Below, piece after piece: positions 45,331 to 54,094 of a stretch of 64,000 nucleotides of DNA (position 1 is its first letter; each line of letters begins with the position of its first letter). Origin of the DNA: Acholeplasmatales bacterium. GTDB taxonomy: Bacteria; Bacillota_I; Bacilli_A; Acholeplasmatales; Anaeroplasmataceae. The position numbers were made by a program, and so were the translations under genes. The stretch spans positions 1-64,000 of the forward strand of contig CAAGJD010000129.1 in the NCBI GenBank assembly GCA_900770055.1. Direction: 5' to 3'. The notes under the pieces were generated by a model. That model saw only the letters and a list, made by a program, of their open reading frames with translations. It was not told where the DNA came from and did no database searches.

Positions 45331-45865
45331 TTTTATTTAATTTAAAAGCATCTAATTTTCCTTTCTTTATTCTTTGCTTTAATCTCTTCTTCAGTTCTCT
45401 ATTTACATTAAATTCATAGAAAACTTGATTATTATAGTCTGCTAATTGCTTATTATAGTAGACCTTAAAGATTTCTTTTTCTTCCACTTTAACCAGTGTT
45501 TTTTCCTTATAGGCTTCCTCATCTTCATACCATAATTTAAGAGTCCTATCCCAATCTATTGGTAAGTTAGTTTTAACTTTATTACCATCAAAATTAATTC
45601 GTGCATTATACTTTCTGAGTTCTATTCTTCCCATTCTATGAGGTAGCTTAATATCTTCTCCCTGTAGTAAACTATCAGCAAGATAGTTATTCACCTTTCT
45701 TATAATACTATAGAACTCATGTTCTGTGAGAGATCTTTCTATATCAGCCCATTTTCTTTTTCTTAGAAATTTATAAGCCGAATATACTCCAATTGACCTA
45801 GTAACTTTGTGTTTTCTTGGACTACTTAGATGCTGAACCTCGGACTTAAATTCTTCATAAGTCAT
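45317..45865 (-). CDS. Structural-region protein, basic, connector-like
   Basis: I place the start at the ATG at 45865 (MTYEEFKSEVQ), giving 182 residues. The frame is open to 45913, but that part lies inside the homing endonuclease gene. The N-terminal helix, a KFLRKRKWADIERS segment and a LPHRMGRIELRKY segment recall IHF-like or ring/stopper proteins of crAss-like virions. The C-terminus is very basic (KKRLKQRIKKGK). The overlap of 11 bases with the upstream endonuclease suggests that the endonuclease was inserted between two structural genes. Confidence 0.6.
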   Translation of the reverse strand: MTYEEFKSEVQHLSSPRKHKVTRSIGVYSAYKFLRKRKWADIERSLTEHEFYSIIRKVNNYLADSLLQGEDIKLPHRMGRIELRKYNARINFDGNKVKTNLPIDWDRTLKLWYEDEEAYKEKTLVKVEEKEIFKVYYNKQLADYNNQVFYEFNVNRELKKRLKQRIKKGKLDAFKLNKNELE

Positions 45866-46481
45866 ACTCCACCTCCCAACCTTTAATATTATTTCTCTTA
45901 TGGTTAAGTACATCTAATATGTGAGCATTAGAGGATACACCAAGAAATTTAGCAAACTTGTAGGAGGAAGAAAACTTTAGCATTTGTCCAGTATTACTAT
46001 TTGTACAAATTATAGGCTTAGCTTTTTTCCTTAAAGAGATATTTGAACTTATCAAATCTAAATCTTTATTATATTCGTATCTAAATTGGTAATTACCACA
46101 AGTCTTTCTCTTCATATTAGCTGCCATGCCAACATTTCTTCTATCCAACCCATAATAAATAGCAGCAGATTTACAAGAGTCAAAAGAGTTAATTAGAATA
46201 CCATGCAAATTATATACATAAATTTTCTTATTATTAGAATTATCTTTATAAATTTCTACTCTTCTTCCATGTTTTAAATAATATCTTCTCCATAGATAAT
46301 TTCTACTACAAGCTGCACATTCTACAGCTCTTGTATATTTAGAATGATATTTTATTAAATCGTGGGTTCCTATACCAACATAGAATAATTTATTAGTATC
46401 TTTAGTATAATGTAAATATACATAGCAATTTCTAATAATATTATCCCAAACTACTCTTATTTTATTCTCTTCAAGACACAT
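45855..46481 (-). CDS. Free-standing GIY-YIG homing endonuclease with NUMOD1 repeats
   Basis: A 208-residue protein. Residues 20-38 (YVYLHYTKDTNKLFYVGIG) match the paired GIY...YIG strands in variant form (VYL and YVG). Two later segments resemble NUMOD1 DNA-binding modules: residues about 88-135 (GILINSFDSCKSAAIYYGL) and 155-208 (GQMLKFSSSYKFAKFLGVS). It starts two bases after the stop of the upstream structural gene and ends inside the next one, without any intron signature or interrupted frame. It is therefore a selfish free-standing gene rather than an intron passenger. Its cleavage site is probably in a neighbouring structural gene of related phages. Confidence 0.75.
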   Translation of the reverse strand: MCLEENKIRVVWDNIIRNCYVYLHYTKDTNKLFYVGIGTHDLIKYHSKYTRAVECAACSRNYLWRRYYLKHGRRVEIYKDNSNNKKIYVYNLHGILINSFDSCKSAAIYYGLDRRNVGMAANMKRKTCGNYQFRYEYNKDLDLISSNISLRKKAKPIICTNSNTGQMLKFSSSYKFAKFLGVSSNAHILDVLNHKRNNIKGWEVEYDL

Positions 46482-46483
46482 AG

Positions 46484-47212
46484 TTATTCTAATGCTTTAC
46501 TTATTTCTGATTTAGTATTTCTTTTAATAAATGTAGCTATATCTGATAAATCATCAGTAGCATCATTATTTGAATCTTTTGGTCTATACTCAGCACCTAA
46601 TAACTCCTTAACTACAAGCTCAATTATTGATGGTACAAGAGAAGCTTCAACAGGAAACTCTCTATCAAGCACACCACATATTATATTACCATTTTTATCA
46701 AGGCATTGTAATTCTGATGCAGCTTGTGGATCTTCAAATATACCTGTTACTTTTACTTTTTCAAGATATAAGTACTGTGGATTAGAAGATTTAAAATAAA
46801 GATAATTATCTGGTCCTAGAGAACAATAAATAATATTTTGTAGATACTTATTATATCCTACATACCTCATTCTTTCCCTACTTACATAGGTAATTTCACC
46901 TTGATAATAATCAATAGGATATACTCTTGGTGTACCTATTTTCATTAGAAAAGGAATCTTTTCTTTACTTCTTAGATAAGAGCCCCCTTCACAAGGTTCT
47001 TCTGCTATAGCAGATACTTCTGTTAAATCTGTACATATTGTTTGATAATTACTTTCAGGTATTTGCTTTTTCACATCTGAATACCTTTGCTTTAAAATAA
47101 ATGCTCTATACTTTCCTAATAGGAATATTACATGATCCTCTGTATATTGAGCATCGTCACTATTGGCCTTTAGCTCATCAAGACACATATATACAGCTTC
47201 TTTATATGTCAT
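46484..47212 (-). CDS. Tail/connector structural protein
   Basis: A 242-residue protein, first gene behind the promoter at 47250. It starts MTYKEAVYMCLDELK, a helical beginning typical of head-tail connector or adaptor proteins, and has a beta-rich middle. The C-terminus is Asn/Asp-rich, then basic. It is probably part of the ring stack below the portal in crAss-like virions. The role is inferred from position and from comparison with other crAss-like structural modules. Confidence 0.62.
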   Translation of the reverse strand: MTYKEAVYMCLDELKANSDDAQYTEDHVIFLLGKYRAFILKQRYSDVKKQIPESNYQTICTDLTEVSAIAEEPCEGGSYLRSKEKIPFLMKIGTPRVYPIDYYQGEITYVSRERMRYVGYNKYLQNIIYCSLGPDNYLYFKSSNPQYLYLEKVKVTGIFEDPQAASELQCLDKNGNIICGVLDREFPVEASLVPSIIELVVKELLGAEYRPKDSNNDATDDLSDIATFIKRNTKSEISKALE

Positions 47213-47249
47213 AGTAATTTAATTTAAATTAAAAAATAAAAACCTTATG

Positions 47250-47280
47250 CAAAGATAGAAGAAATTTATCATTTACACAA
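47250..47280 (-). promoter_or_regulatory. Bacteroidetes-type promoter for the tail/connector operon
   Basis: On the minus strand TTG (47280-47278), 20 bases, then TATCTTTG (47257-47250). The ATG at 47212 follows after 37 bases. An imperfect inverted repeat (AACCTTGTG...CATAAGGTT) brackets the promoter at 47241-47284 and could be an operator or the remains of a terminator. Confidence 0.85.
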
Positions 47281-47297
47281 GGTTATAAATAGATTAC

Positions 47298-47639
47298 TTA
47301 TAGACTAGCTATTCTAATTATGTTGTTCATAGTAGTTCTCATTATATTATTCTGAGAAATTCTTGAAATTATATTTAGAGTAGCATTGGGTGCACTGTTA
47401 CAATTTAGTTTAGGATAAGGAATTAAACAAGTAGTACCATATAATTTATATAAAACTTGATTAATAATCTTATAATCCTCATCTGTAATATAATAGCTTA
47501 GATTACTATTAATTATTTCGGCTATAAATAATAGAACCAGCAATTTATCTACTTCATTATAGTCTTTATAGCCATATATGGATAAAGCATGAAAATAGTT
47601 TTGCAGTCCTAAAAATCCTAATTCTTCTAATTTATCCAT
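47298..47639 (-). CDS. Structural-region protein of unknown function
   Basis: A 113-residue helical protein overlapping the gene before it by eight bases. The hydrophobic content (LLVLLFIAEIINSNLSYYI) is moderately high but not a clear membrane segment. The C-terminus is Asn/Ile-rich. No hairpin terminator is obvious after it. Function unknown. Confidence 0.55.
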   Translation of the reverse strand: MDKLEELGFLGLQNYFHALSIYGYKDYNEVDKLLVLLFIAEIINSNLSYYITDEDYKIINQVLYKLYGTTCLIPYPKLNCNSAPNATLNIISRISQNNIMRTTMNNIIRIASL

Positions 47640-48192
47640 TACATTTACAAGAAGTTATAGTATTAGTATCTTTTATATTTCTAAAGTATTTACTCCAAAG
47701 ATTATTTGTCTCTGTATAATGACAAGTTTTTATACTAAGTTCAAAAGCTTTGAGTCTAAGATATTTATCAATAAAATTTTTTGGAATACTACAGTCATTC
47801 AAAATTTCTTTCAAGTGCCCAATCATAGACCTATAAAAATTATTTAGATTAGCAGCCACTCCTAAAGTAATAGGAGAATCTTCTCCACAAGGAGTATCTG
47901 GTCCATAAGAACCTTTTGTTACTACATAAATAAAAAATAATGTTTTATCTAGTGGACAATTAAGAGCATTTAAATTAGATGTAGTTAATTGTAATCTTTT
48001 TGATTTTACATCATCCCCATTAGAATTAAACACAATAAGAGCTTGGCTACTTGGTCCTCCTTCTGAATAAGTATCTTGAGTATCTATTGCAATATAATCT
48101 ATATAAACAGTGCTAAAATAAGATTTTGAAGGAACTGAAACATCAATAATCAGGCATTTATCAGTTACTTGAAGCTCATTAAAATTAACCAT
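47632..48192 (-). CDS. Structural-region protein of unknown function
   Basis: A 186-residue protein with a beta-rich first 100 residues (CLIIDVSVPSKSYFSTVYIDY), a helical second half and a terminal CKCNG. It starts after the terminator of the 339-residue gene, so it needs read-through or a promoter I did not find. Similar two-part proteins in crAss-like modules are virion components; the role here is inferred. Confidence 0.55.
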   Translation of the reverse strand: MVNFNELQVTDKCLIIDVSVPSKSYFSTVYIDYIAIDTQDTYSEGGPSSQALIVFNSNGDDVKSKRLQLTTSNLNALNCPLDKTLFFIYVVTKGSYGPDTPCGEDSPITLGVAANLNNFYRSMIGHLKEILNDCSIPKNFIDKYLRLKAFELSIKTCHYTETNNLWSKYFRNIKDTNTITSCKCNG

Positions 48193-48205
48193 ATCTTAAT
48201 TATTT

Positions 48206-48240
48206 TTAAAATAAAAAAGGAGACTTATTAGGTCTCCTTT
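48206..48240 (-). terminator. Terminator after the 339-residue head/tail protein gene
   Basis: On the minus strand AAAGGAGAC pairs with GTCTCCTTT around a short loop (48240-48216), followed by a TTTATTTT tract. It sits eight bases past the stop at 48248. Confidence 0.85.
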
Positions 48241-48247
48241 AACTATA

Positions 48248-49267
48248 TTATTCTGCAGTATCTAAATCAGCTATAGATAGACCTGTTGCAGTATTAATAG
48301 CTGATATAATGTTATTAGTAAGTACATTACTAACTGAATTAGTTTCTCCTATCTTTGGTACTACAAGAGTAATTGTCTTTTCAGACTTTTGAATTGACTC
48401 ATTACTACCAACATAAGCATAGTGAATATCAATTATATTATACTTAATAGTTGGGTCTACAAGATAAGTAGTTGGTATATTATGAGGCCAATTAATATTT
48501 CTATAAATATCACCTCTTTCACCCATGCAGAAATACTCAAGGTCTGCAATTTTCTTACCATTGTTAATTATACCAGCAGAATCAGTATCTTTTGCAATGC
48601 CCCAAATTCTTTCATCACCATTTACAATAATTGTAGTAGGTTGTACCATAAAATATACTGGAGTTTGCTCCATAACACCAAGTCTCCAAGGCTGTTCAAC
48701 TTCCTCAATAACAAGTGCAGTATAAGTCTCAGTTAAAGAGCTTTCTTTTGTAGTAGCATCAACAGGAACTGTATCATCGTCAGAATTTACTAAAGCAAAC
48801 TTAACAAGGGGAACTACTTCTCTACTAAAGTTTTTAACTAATGACATAGCTAATTTTTTGTAAAAATCTGAAGCTGTCATACCTGCATAAGCATGTACCA
48901 TACCATATTTAAAATACTGATCCTCTTCTGACATTCCTATATACTGTTTGAATGCAATTCTTAGTATATAATCTTGTCCAGATACAGGAACACCTGCATT
49001 TATTTCACTATCAAGAGTTACTTTAACTGCTTTTAGCTTATGTGCCATATTATCAGCATCAGTAGCATTAACATGAAGAATACTCTTAATATCAATTAAA
49101 TCACTTCTCATTAAATTGTCTGCACCTTTATACTCAAAATAAAGATGATTTTTTGCAGTATCAGTTTTTACTGCAATAGAGCCAGCATCATCTGATGCAA
49201 GTACATGAGGAGTTTTTAGTGCTTTTGCCACATAAAGCTGCCTTACTTGATTAACTGAATAATTCAT
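48248..49267 (-). CDS. Structural protein, likely abundant virion component
   Basis: A 339-residue, beta-rich, acidic protein with regular globular composition (NSDDDTVPVDATTKES, VYFMVQPTTIIVNGD). It has its own strong terminator, which suggests high or separately controlled expression. A tail-tube or auxiliary capsid protein is likely from its position four genes after the capsid gene, but I cannot choose between them. No enzyme motif is seen. Confidence 0.6.
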   Translation of the reverse strand: MNYSVNQVRQLYVAKALKTPHVLASDDAGSIAVKTDTAKNHLYFEYKGADNLMRSDLIDIKSILHVNATDADNMAHKLKAVKVTLDSEINAGVPVSGQDYILRIAFKQYIGMSEEDQYFKYGMVHAYAGMTASDFYKKLAMSLVKNFSREVVPLVKFALVNSDDDTVPVDATTKESSLTETYTALVIEEVEQPWRLGVMEQTPVYFMVQPTTIIVNGDERIWGIAKDTDSAGIINNGKKIADLEYFCMGERGDIYRNINWPHNIPTTYLVDPTIKYNIIDIHYAYVGSNESIQKSEKTITLVVPKIGETNSVSNVLTNNIISAINTATGLSIADLDTAE

Positions 49268-49297
49268 TTTAATTTAGTATTAAATTACACAATAATT

Positions 49298-50023
49298 TTA
49301 ATCTTTTCCTGCATTTGGAACTCTACTCATGATAGCAAGTTTTACTGCTCTCTCAAGTATAGCCCTATGTATTGCAGGATTTAATTTACATTCTGTTTTT
49401 TTACTTTCCTTATTAATTGTCAGATTATCTGTCAAAGTAGTTAATATAATGGGAGTAGGTCTTGAAAGGTATCTAACAAGGTAACTCTCCACATTATATT
49501 TTGATATTATCTCTACTACACTATTACTCAAATCAAGACTATTACTCAAATCGAGTCTTAAAGCTCTTCTTTCATTAGTACCTCTAAAAGGATTCTTTCT
49601 TATTCTATGATACTCATCTTGAGTAATTGGTATTATAGATATATATTTACCACTCATACATTCTGATTCATCATCCTTTAAATTAACTGCTTCATAGGTT
49701 ATAAACCATAAGTCAGAAGGTAATTCAAAGAATATTGAATATTTAGACAGTCCTGTATATCCCTCTTTTTTATCAGTAGTTTTATAAGTCTTTACTAGGC
49801 TACTTAAGTATCTTCTAATTTCTTCAGTCCTTTCAAAAGAGTCACCAAATGGATTCTTACCATTATACATACCAATAACTATTTCTTCCTGAGCACTAGT
49901 GAGAAATACAGATTTCTCATACTCATCAAGTTTAGTAATGTTTGATGTTTTTCCAAATACCTCTATAGTAGAATAACTATTTAGTAAGGTATCAAACTCA
50001 TTAGAAAATTCTTCGCATGTCAT
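49298..50023 (-). CDS. Structural ring/adaptor protein, paralogue 1
   Basis: A 241-residue protein clearly paralogous to the gene upstream (50026-50805). Both start MTxxEFSNEFDxLxN, share DEYEKSVFLTSAQEEIV or NEYEKSVFLTKAQYEIV, and share RYLxRPxPIIL and ECxLxxxIHxxILxRAVxLA near the C-terminus. Such pairs in crAss-like virions are thought to form stacked rings between portal and tail. The paralogue identity is directly visible; the ring role is inferred. Confidence 0.7.
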   Translation of the reverse strand: MTCEEFSNEFDTLLNSYSTIEVFGKTSNITKLDEYEKSVFLTSAQEEIVIGMYNGKNPFGDSFERTEEIRRYLSSLVKTYKTTDKKEGYTGLSKYSIFFELPSDLWFITYEAVNLKDDESECMSGKYISIIPITQDEYHRIRKNPFRGTNERRALRLDLSNSLDLSNSVVEIISKYNVESYLVRYLSRPTPIILTTLTDNLTINKESKKTECKLNPAIHRAILERAVKLAIMSRVPNAGKD

Positions 50024-50025
50024 AA

Positions 50026-50805
50026 TTATCTACTTTGTACTACATTACCCATATTTGTCTCACTTTGCTGCCCTAAAGCTATTTGAGAACTTAAGTCTCC
50101 TGTATAAACTGCTTTAGCTAATTCTACTGCTCTTTGTAAGATTTCATGATGTATTTCATCATCTAATTCACACTCAGTCTTTTTATATTCACCATCTATA
50201 GTGAGATCAGAAGGAAGATCATCTAATATAATAGGATCTGGTCTTTTTAAATATCTTACAAAATATTTAGCAGTTTCCATATTATCATTAGGACCTGCAA
50301 TTATTTCAACATGCCTAAATCTTGATTCAGGGTCTTCATTATTAGTAGTAGTAATTAATCTCCAAGCTTGATTCTTAATAGGATATTTATAAGGCTTACT
50401 CATTTGTCTTGCATACTCTTCAAAACTAATAGGAATAACAGTTAAGAATATGTCTTTCTCATCCCTAGTTACCCTTAAAGACTCATTGAGAATCATCATT
50501 GCATCTTTAGGAAATGAAAATCTAGTACTTTTATTATTAAAGTGGTTCCCACTAACCTTATCTGATGCTAATTTAGTTAATTCTATATAGCAAGTTACCT
50601 TTGAAAAATCTATTTGCCTTTTACTACTATCGTCAAACCCTTCATTAAACTTATTACCTTTAGGACTAAAATAAGACTTAACTATCTCATATTGAGCTTT
50701 TGTTAAAAATACAGACTTCTCATATTCATTTAAACCTGGAGCAGCATTACTCATTATATTATTATATAATATATCAAATTCATTTGAGAATTCCGTTGTT
50801 GTCAT
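50026..50805 (-). CDS. Structural ring/adaptor protein, paralogue 2
   Basis: A 259-residue protein, tandem paralogue of the 241-residue gene two bases downstream. It differs mainly by an insertion around residues 45-90 and by its C-terminal tail (LGQQSETNMGNVVQSR). The N-terminal helix and the RYLKRPDPIIL and ECELDDEIHHEILQRAVEL segments are the best-conserved parts. Tandem duplication followed by divergence is the simplest history. Confidence 0.7.
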   Translation of the reverse strand: MTTTEFSNEFDILYNNIMSNAAPGLNEYEKSVFLTKAQYEIVKSYFSPKGNKFNEGFDDSSKRQIDFSKVTCYIELTKLASDKVSGNHFNNKSTRFSFPKDAMMILNESLRVTRDEKDIFLTVIPISFEEYARQMSKPYKYPIKNQAWRLITTTNNEDPESRFRHVEIIAGPNDNMETAKYFVRYLKRPDPIILDDLPSDLTIDGEYKKTECELDDEIHHEILQRAVELAKAVYTGDLSSQIALGQQSETNMGNVVQSR

Positions 50806-50812
50806 AATATTA

Positions 50813-51844
50813 TTATTTTAGTTTTGCCTCAAGACTAAATTTTAAATCTTGATGTTTTGGTATATTTAAGTACTTTGCTGCAATATTTAATGTAGGTTCT
50901 TCATTAGGCTCACAGAGTGGAGTGTTGTCCTTTCTTAGATATAAATAATTGCCTCTATTAGAAATTAGACCTGCTTCTATAGCTTTCTTAATAAGAACTT
51001 TTGTAGAAAGCATTGGGTCAGTAATAACTTTTAAGAATAATTTACTATCAGTCTGTATTAGATTATTAACTTTAGTTTGTAAGAACTCAAGTTTAGCAGT
51101 TTGTGATGTTGGTCTACCATCAATAGTTTCAATAATAACTCTTAGTATATCAACATCATTTTCAATCTTACCAAACTCTTTATAGCACATCATTGTAGTG
51201 CTCATATTGCTCTTAGCAACTTTAGTTTCTTCCCCTTCAGAAACAATAACAAATTGATAAGTAGCTTTAGGGACATCTTGAAGTGCTTGCAATGATGGTG
51301 CAATATAATCCTTATTAGCTAATAGTATCTTATATCTAATATAATCTTCTGGATCAGATAGATTGAAATAGTTATCTTGCTTTGTCAATCTTACCTTATT
51401 AATACCATTCTCATTGGAATCATCCCAAAAGTTATCTACTTTCTTATAAATACTTAAAGCATTATATTCAAGTCCCATTATTTCTTCAAGAAAAGCTTTC
51501 TCTCTGTCTGTAAGAACATTAACAAACATGCCTGAAGATAATCTTGGTACTACAAAAGTTCTAACTGCACCTTCTGCCATACCTCCTGCTAATACATGTT
51601 TAGGATTATTACCCCATATACCTGATAGTTTAGGCACATACTTTACAATAATTCTCTCATTTCTTAAACAGCTAATTAAAGTAGAATTATTTATTTCTAT
51701 ATTCTTTTGTGCCTTTTTTACAATAACATCTTCTTTTGGAATTTCTTGTAAAGGTATTTCCATATTATCTATATCAATATTAGGCATAGTATAACCTACC
51801 TTTTCTTCCATTTTTTCTTCTCTTCCATTTTTCTTTTCTGCCAT
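50813..51844 (-). CDS. Conserved crAss-like head-region protein
   Basis: A 343-residue protein directly downstream of the major capsid gene. A lysine/glutamate-rich N-terminal tail leads into a mixed alpha/beta body (IIVKYVPKLSGIWGNNPKHV, ILAGGMAEGAV-like start of a globular domain). This position next to the capsid gene suits an auxiliary or head-completion protein. It begins beyond the capsid terminator and has the purine-rich AAAGGAGAAG ribosome-binding site. No motif points to an enzyme. Confidence 0.6.
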   Translation of the reverse strand: MAEKKNGREEKMEEKVGYTMPNIDIDNMEIPLQEIPKEDVIVKKAQKNIEINNSTLISCLRNERIIVKYVPKLSGIWGNNPKHVLAGGMAEGAVRTFVVPRLSSGMFVNVLTDREKAFLEEIMGLEYNALSIYKKVDNFWDDSNENGINKVRLTKQDNYFNLSDPEDYIRYKILLANKDYIAPSLQALQDVPKATYQFVIVSEGEETKVAKSNMSTTMMCYKEFGKIENDVDILRVIIETIDGRPTSQTAKLEFLQTKVNNLIQTDSKLFLKVITDPMLSTKVLIKKAIEAGLISNRGNYLYLRKDNTPLCEPNEEPTLNIAAKYLNIPKHQDLKFSLEAKLK

Positions 51845-51864
51845 ATCTTCTCCTTTAATTTTTT

Positions 51865-51907
51865 ATTTTAAATAAAATAGGGAAAGGAAGATTTTCTTTC
51901 CTTCCCC
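51865..51907 (-). terminator. Terminator after the major capsid gene
   Basis: On the minus strand GGGGAAGGAA (about 51907-51898) pairs with TTCCTTTCCC (about 51889-51880, one G.U), followed by the T-rich tract TATTTTATTT. It lies within ten bases of the capsid stop at 51915. Confidence 0.82.
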
Positions 51908-51914
51908 TTTATTT

Positions 51915-52222
51915 TTAGCCCTGTAAAATTGCAGGAATTAGTGACATAGTTCTAGTTGGGTCAAGAACACAAATTCCAAGTGTAGCTAATCTATGAATAA
52001 CTGCACTGTCTTCATCAAATGACATATTTGGATTGCCCTTTTGTCCTGTAAACGGATTTCTCAATCCCCATTGATAGCCTCTATACTCATTGTCGCCTTT
52101 AATCTTACATTTAAAGATATTAGGTTGGTCCATAGTACCAATGTACATAATATCATATCTGTAAGAGAATGCAACACCGCCATTTGGGTGAAGTATCTTA
52201 TTTCTTACTGGGTCATCATAGA
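51915..52222 (-). CDS. Major capsid protein, exon 3
   Basis: The last 308 bases of the capsid gene, encoding the C-terminal 101 residues plus the split codon. After splicing, exon 2 GAC CCG T joins TC TAT GAT, giving the continuous reading DPFYDDPVRN. The exon reads on through GGVAFSYRYDIMYIGTMD and ends LIPAILQG before TAA. The first Met inside (52148) is not a real start: coding continues upstream to 52222 without a stop, exactly to the intron's terminal G. A strong terminator follows. Confidence 0.88.
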
Positions 52223-53072
52223 CATTTTGTTATCGCATAGCTTTTTATCTATGCTTCTTACAATTTATTATCTTGTAAGTTCAGCGTACATCATCATCCT
52301 TATTAGGATGTAGGACACTCTTGGGAATATTTTATTCTTATTACTAAGTTTCAATTCCTACGCGTTACACTGACTCAAGTACTTTAACTCTTGAGTTTAG
52401 CACGGTGTTATCCACATTAAGAGAAATTATTTTATTATAAAGTAAGCTGCCTATTTCTATAATACCTCTATTAAATTCAGCTTTAGGAAAATCTAAATTT
52501 AGATGTTTCCAAGTTTTCTTCTGAATTATATTTCTTATAGTTATATGCCCTACTTTATAGAGAGATGCAATTAATTTGATACTAAAGCCGTATTTAAGAA
52601 GAATAGGTATTAATCTAACATGGTCTAGAGTTAGAGGAGAAAGCTCTTCCCTATGCTTATATGAATATATTGAGGCGTGCTTCATATTATCATGTTTACT
52701 TACCCACTCAAGATTCGTAACTTTATTATTGTACTTATTGCAATCTTTGTGATTTACTTCAGGTAATTTGTAAGGATTAGGAAGAAAAGCTTTAGCAACT
52801 AATATATGTGTCTTGATTGTTTTTCTTCCATGTATTCCTCTTAAAGTTACTTGCAAATATCCAGAATTGTCATCATGTTGATGAATAAATTTCTTATAAT
52901 AATCACTATATATCTTACCTGTATTATAAATCCTATACATAGGATATTCTCTTAATTTTCTATAATCTTCTATCATAGTTTACCTATTAAAACATTATAT
53001 TAAAAGGACTTCACCGTTTTTGTCCTATTTTTCAAAATACATTACTGTATTAAGCCGCTCTATGAAAATTTA
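52223..53072 (-). mobile_element. Group I intron 2 in the major capsid gene
   Basis: An 850-base intron. The 5' exon ends CCGT, which pairs with GCGG just inside the intron (P1, with the U.G wobble at the splice site). A P2-like hairpin AATACA-GTAA-TGTATT has a GNRA loop. P4 is ACGGTG (53017-53012) with CACCGT (52407-52402). P3 is GTAGG with CCTAC. P7 is AGTGT (52319-52315) with ACGCT (52287-52283). P8 is ATCC/GGAT. Two P9-type hairpins follow (CTTACAA/TTGTAAG and GCATAG/CTATGC). The last intron base is G, and the exon frames join without a stop. It encodes an HNH endonuclease whose 3' codons overlap the P4 strand. Confidence 0.88.
52365..52976 (-). CDS. HNH homing endonuclease in capsid intron 2
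   Basis: A 203-residue intron-encoded endonuclease. The N-terminal part (YRKLREYPMYRIYNTGKIYS) resembles a NUMOD4 module. Residues about 60-95 carry the HNH core: HILVAKAFLPNPYKLPEVNH, then KDCNKYNNKVTNLEWVSKHDN (H...N...H with the NLEW segment). A C-terminal helix-turn-helix-like segment follows (LKYGFSIKLIASLYKVGHITI). It nicks or cuts intronless capsid alleles so that the intron is copied in. The stop TAA (52365-52367) sits inside the ribozyme core. It is related to the intron 1 endonuclease but clearly diverged. Confidence 0.88.
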   Translation of the reverse strand: MIEDYRKLREYPMYRIYNTGKIYSDYYKKFIHQHDDNSGYLQVTLRGIHGRKTIKTHILVAKAFLPNPYKLPEVNHKDCNKYNNKVTNLEWVSKHDNMKHASIYSYKHREELSPLTLDHVRLIPILLKYGFSIKLIASLYKVGHITIRNIIQKKTWKHLNLDFPKAEFNRGIIEIGSLLYNKIISLNVDNTVLNSRVKVLESV

Positions 53073-54094
53073 ACGGGTCTACATCAATCTTAACTCTAAC
53101 ACCATTAGGAGCTTTATACTCAACAAATTGGAAACCAGCACTTAGTGAGTTTTGATGTAATTTAGATTGAGTTTTTTGAACAGCACTAATAGAACTATTA
53201 TCAAGAACAAATTGTGTCCAGCCTGATACTGTCTTTAGTACTTCCTTATGGAACTGAATAGCACCTCTTTCACCAGTCTTAATTAAGAAATATCTTTCTC
53301 CAAAGTCCAGTTTAGAAGCAGAAAGCTCATATAGAGCATCTTCAAGGAGCTTCAAGCTAAATGTGTTGTAATACATAGTATTAGCAACTTCCATTTGCTC
53401 AAACATACCTGCCCCTGTCTTAATAGCATTACCAGACTTACCAAAGTTCATATATTCACCATTAGCATTTCTGTTGCTTCTACCAAATGCTAGAGCATTG
53501 TTCTTATACTCAGAGAATTGACACTCAACTTCCCAGTCTACATTATGCATCCATGTTGTAGCAACTGATTTAGTATATCTACCTTCAGTCTCCTTAACAA
53601 TAGGAATACCTACAGCCAGCTTTTTATTTAACATAGAACCTGGAACTTTGTGTTGAATTCTCACAGTACTCCACTCGTTTCTCATAGAAACAGGACTTGA
53701 GAATCTAACATCACCTACAGCTCTACTCAGTTCCTTCTCTACGAATGCAGCTTCTATACTAAATCTTTCTCCAGCAAGGAGTCTTTCTGCAGGAACTCCT
53801 TGTGTATTTGCACCCATTAATTCACATTTATATACTGCATTACTTCCCTCCATTCTAGGATTTCCTAAGATTCTAAATTGATAGATTTCATTAAGATTTC
53901 CTACGATTATTTCACCATCAGCAAACCAATCCTCAGGGAATACCAAATAGAAAGGAGCAGTGCCTACTCCAACCATACCACTGTCAGCTGTAACAACAGT
54001 ACCATTTTCATCTCTTGCTTCTATAAGAGGAATGTTTCTTCTTGAAGAACCTATAACATCCCAATAATACTCAGCATCATCCTCAAATTCCTTA
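53073..54094 (-). CDS. Major capsid protein, exon 2
   Basis: The central 1022 bases of the capsid gene, encoding about 340 residues of the HK97-type shell protein. The reading starts AAGGAATTTGAGGAT (KEFEDDAEYYWDVIGSS), well upstream of the first Met at 53976, and runs to KIDVDP before the second intron. Without splicing this frame stops at TAA (53050) after a few intron codons. The FYLVFPEDWFADGE and NPRMEGSNAVYKCEL segments fit crAss-like capsid proteins as I know them. The exon length keeps frame with exons 1 and 3 (1512 bases in total). Confidence 0.88.

Noticed and set aside
47241..47284. Inverted repeat around the 47250 promoter as a terminator for the upstream gene
   Set aside because: The pairing is imperfect, the loop is long and the promoter lies inside it, so an operator or chance is as likely.
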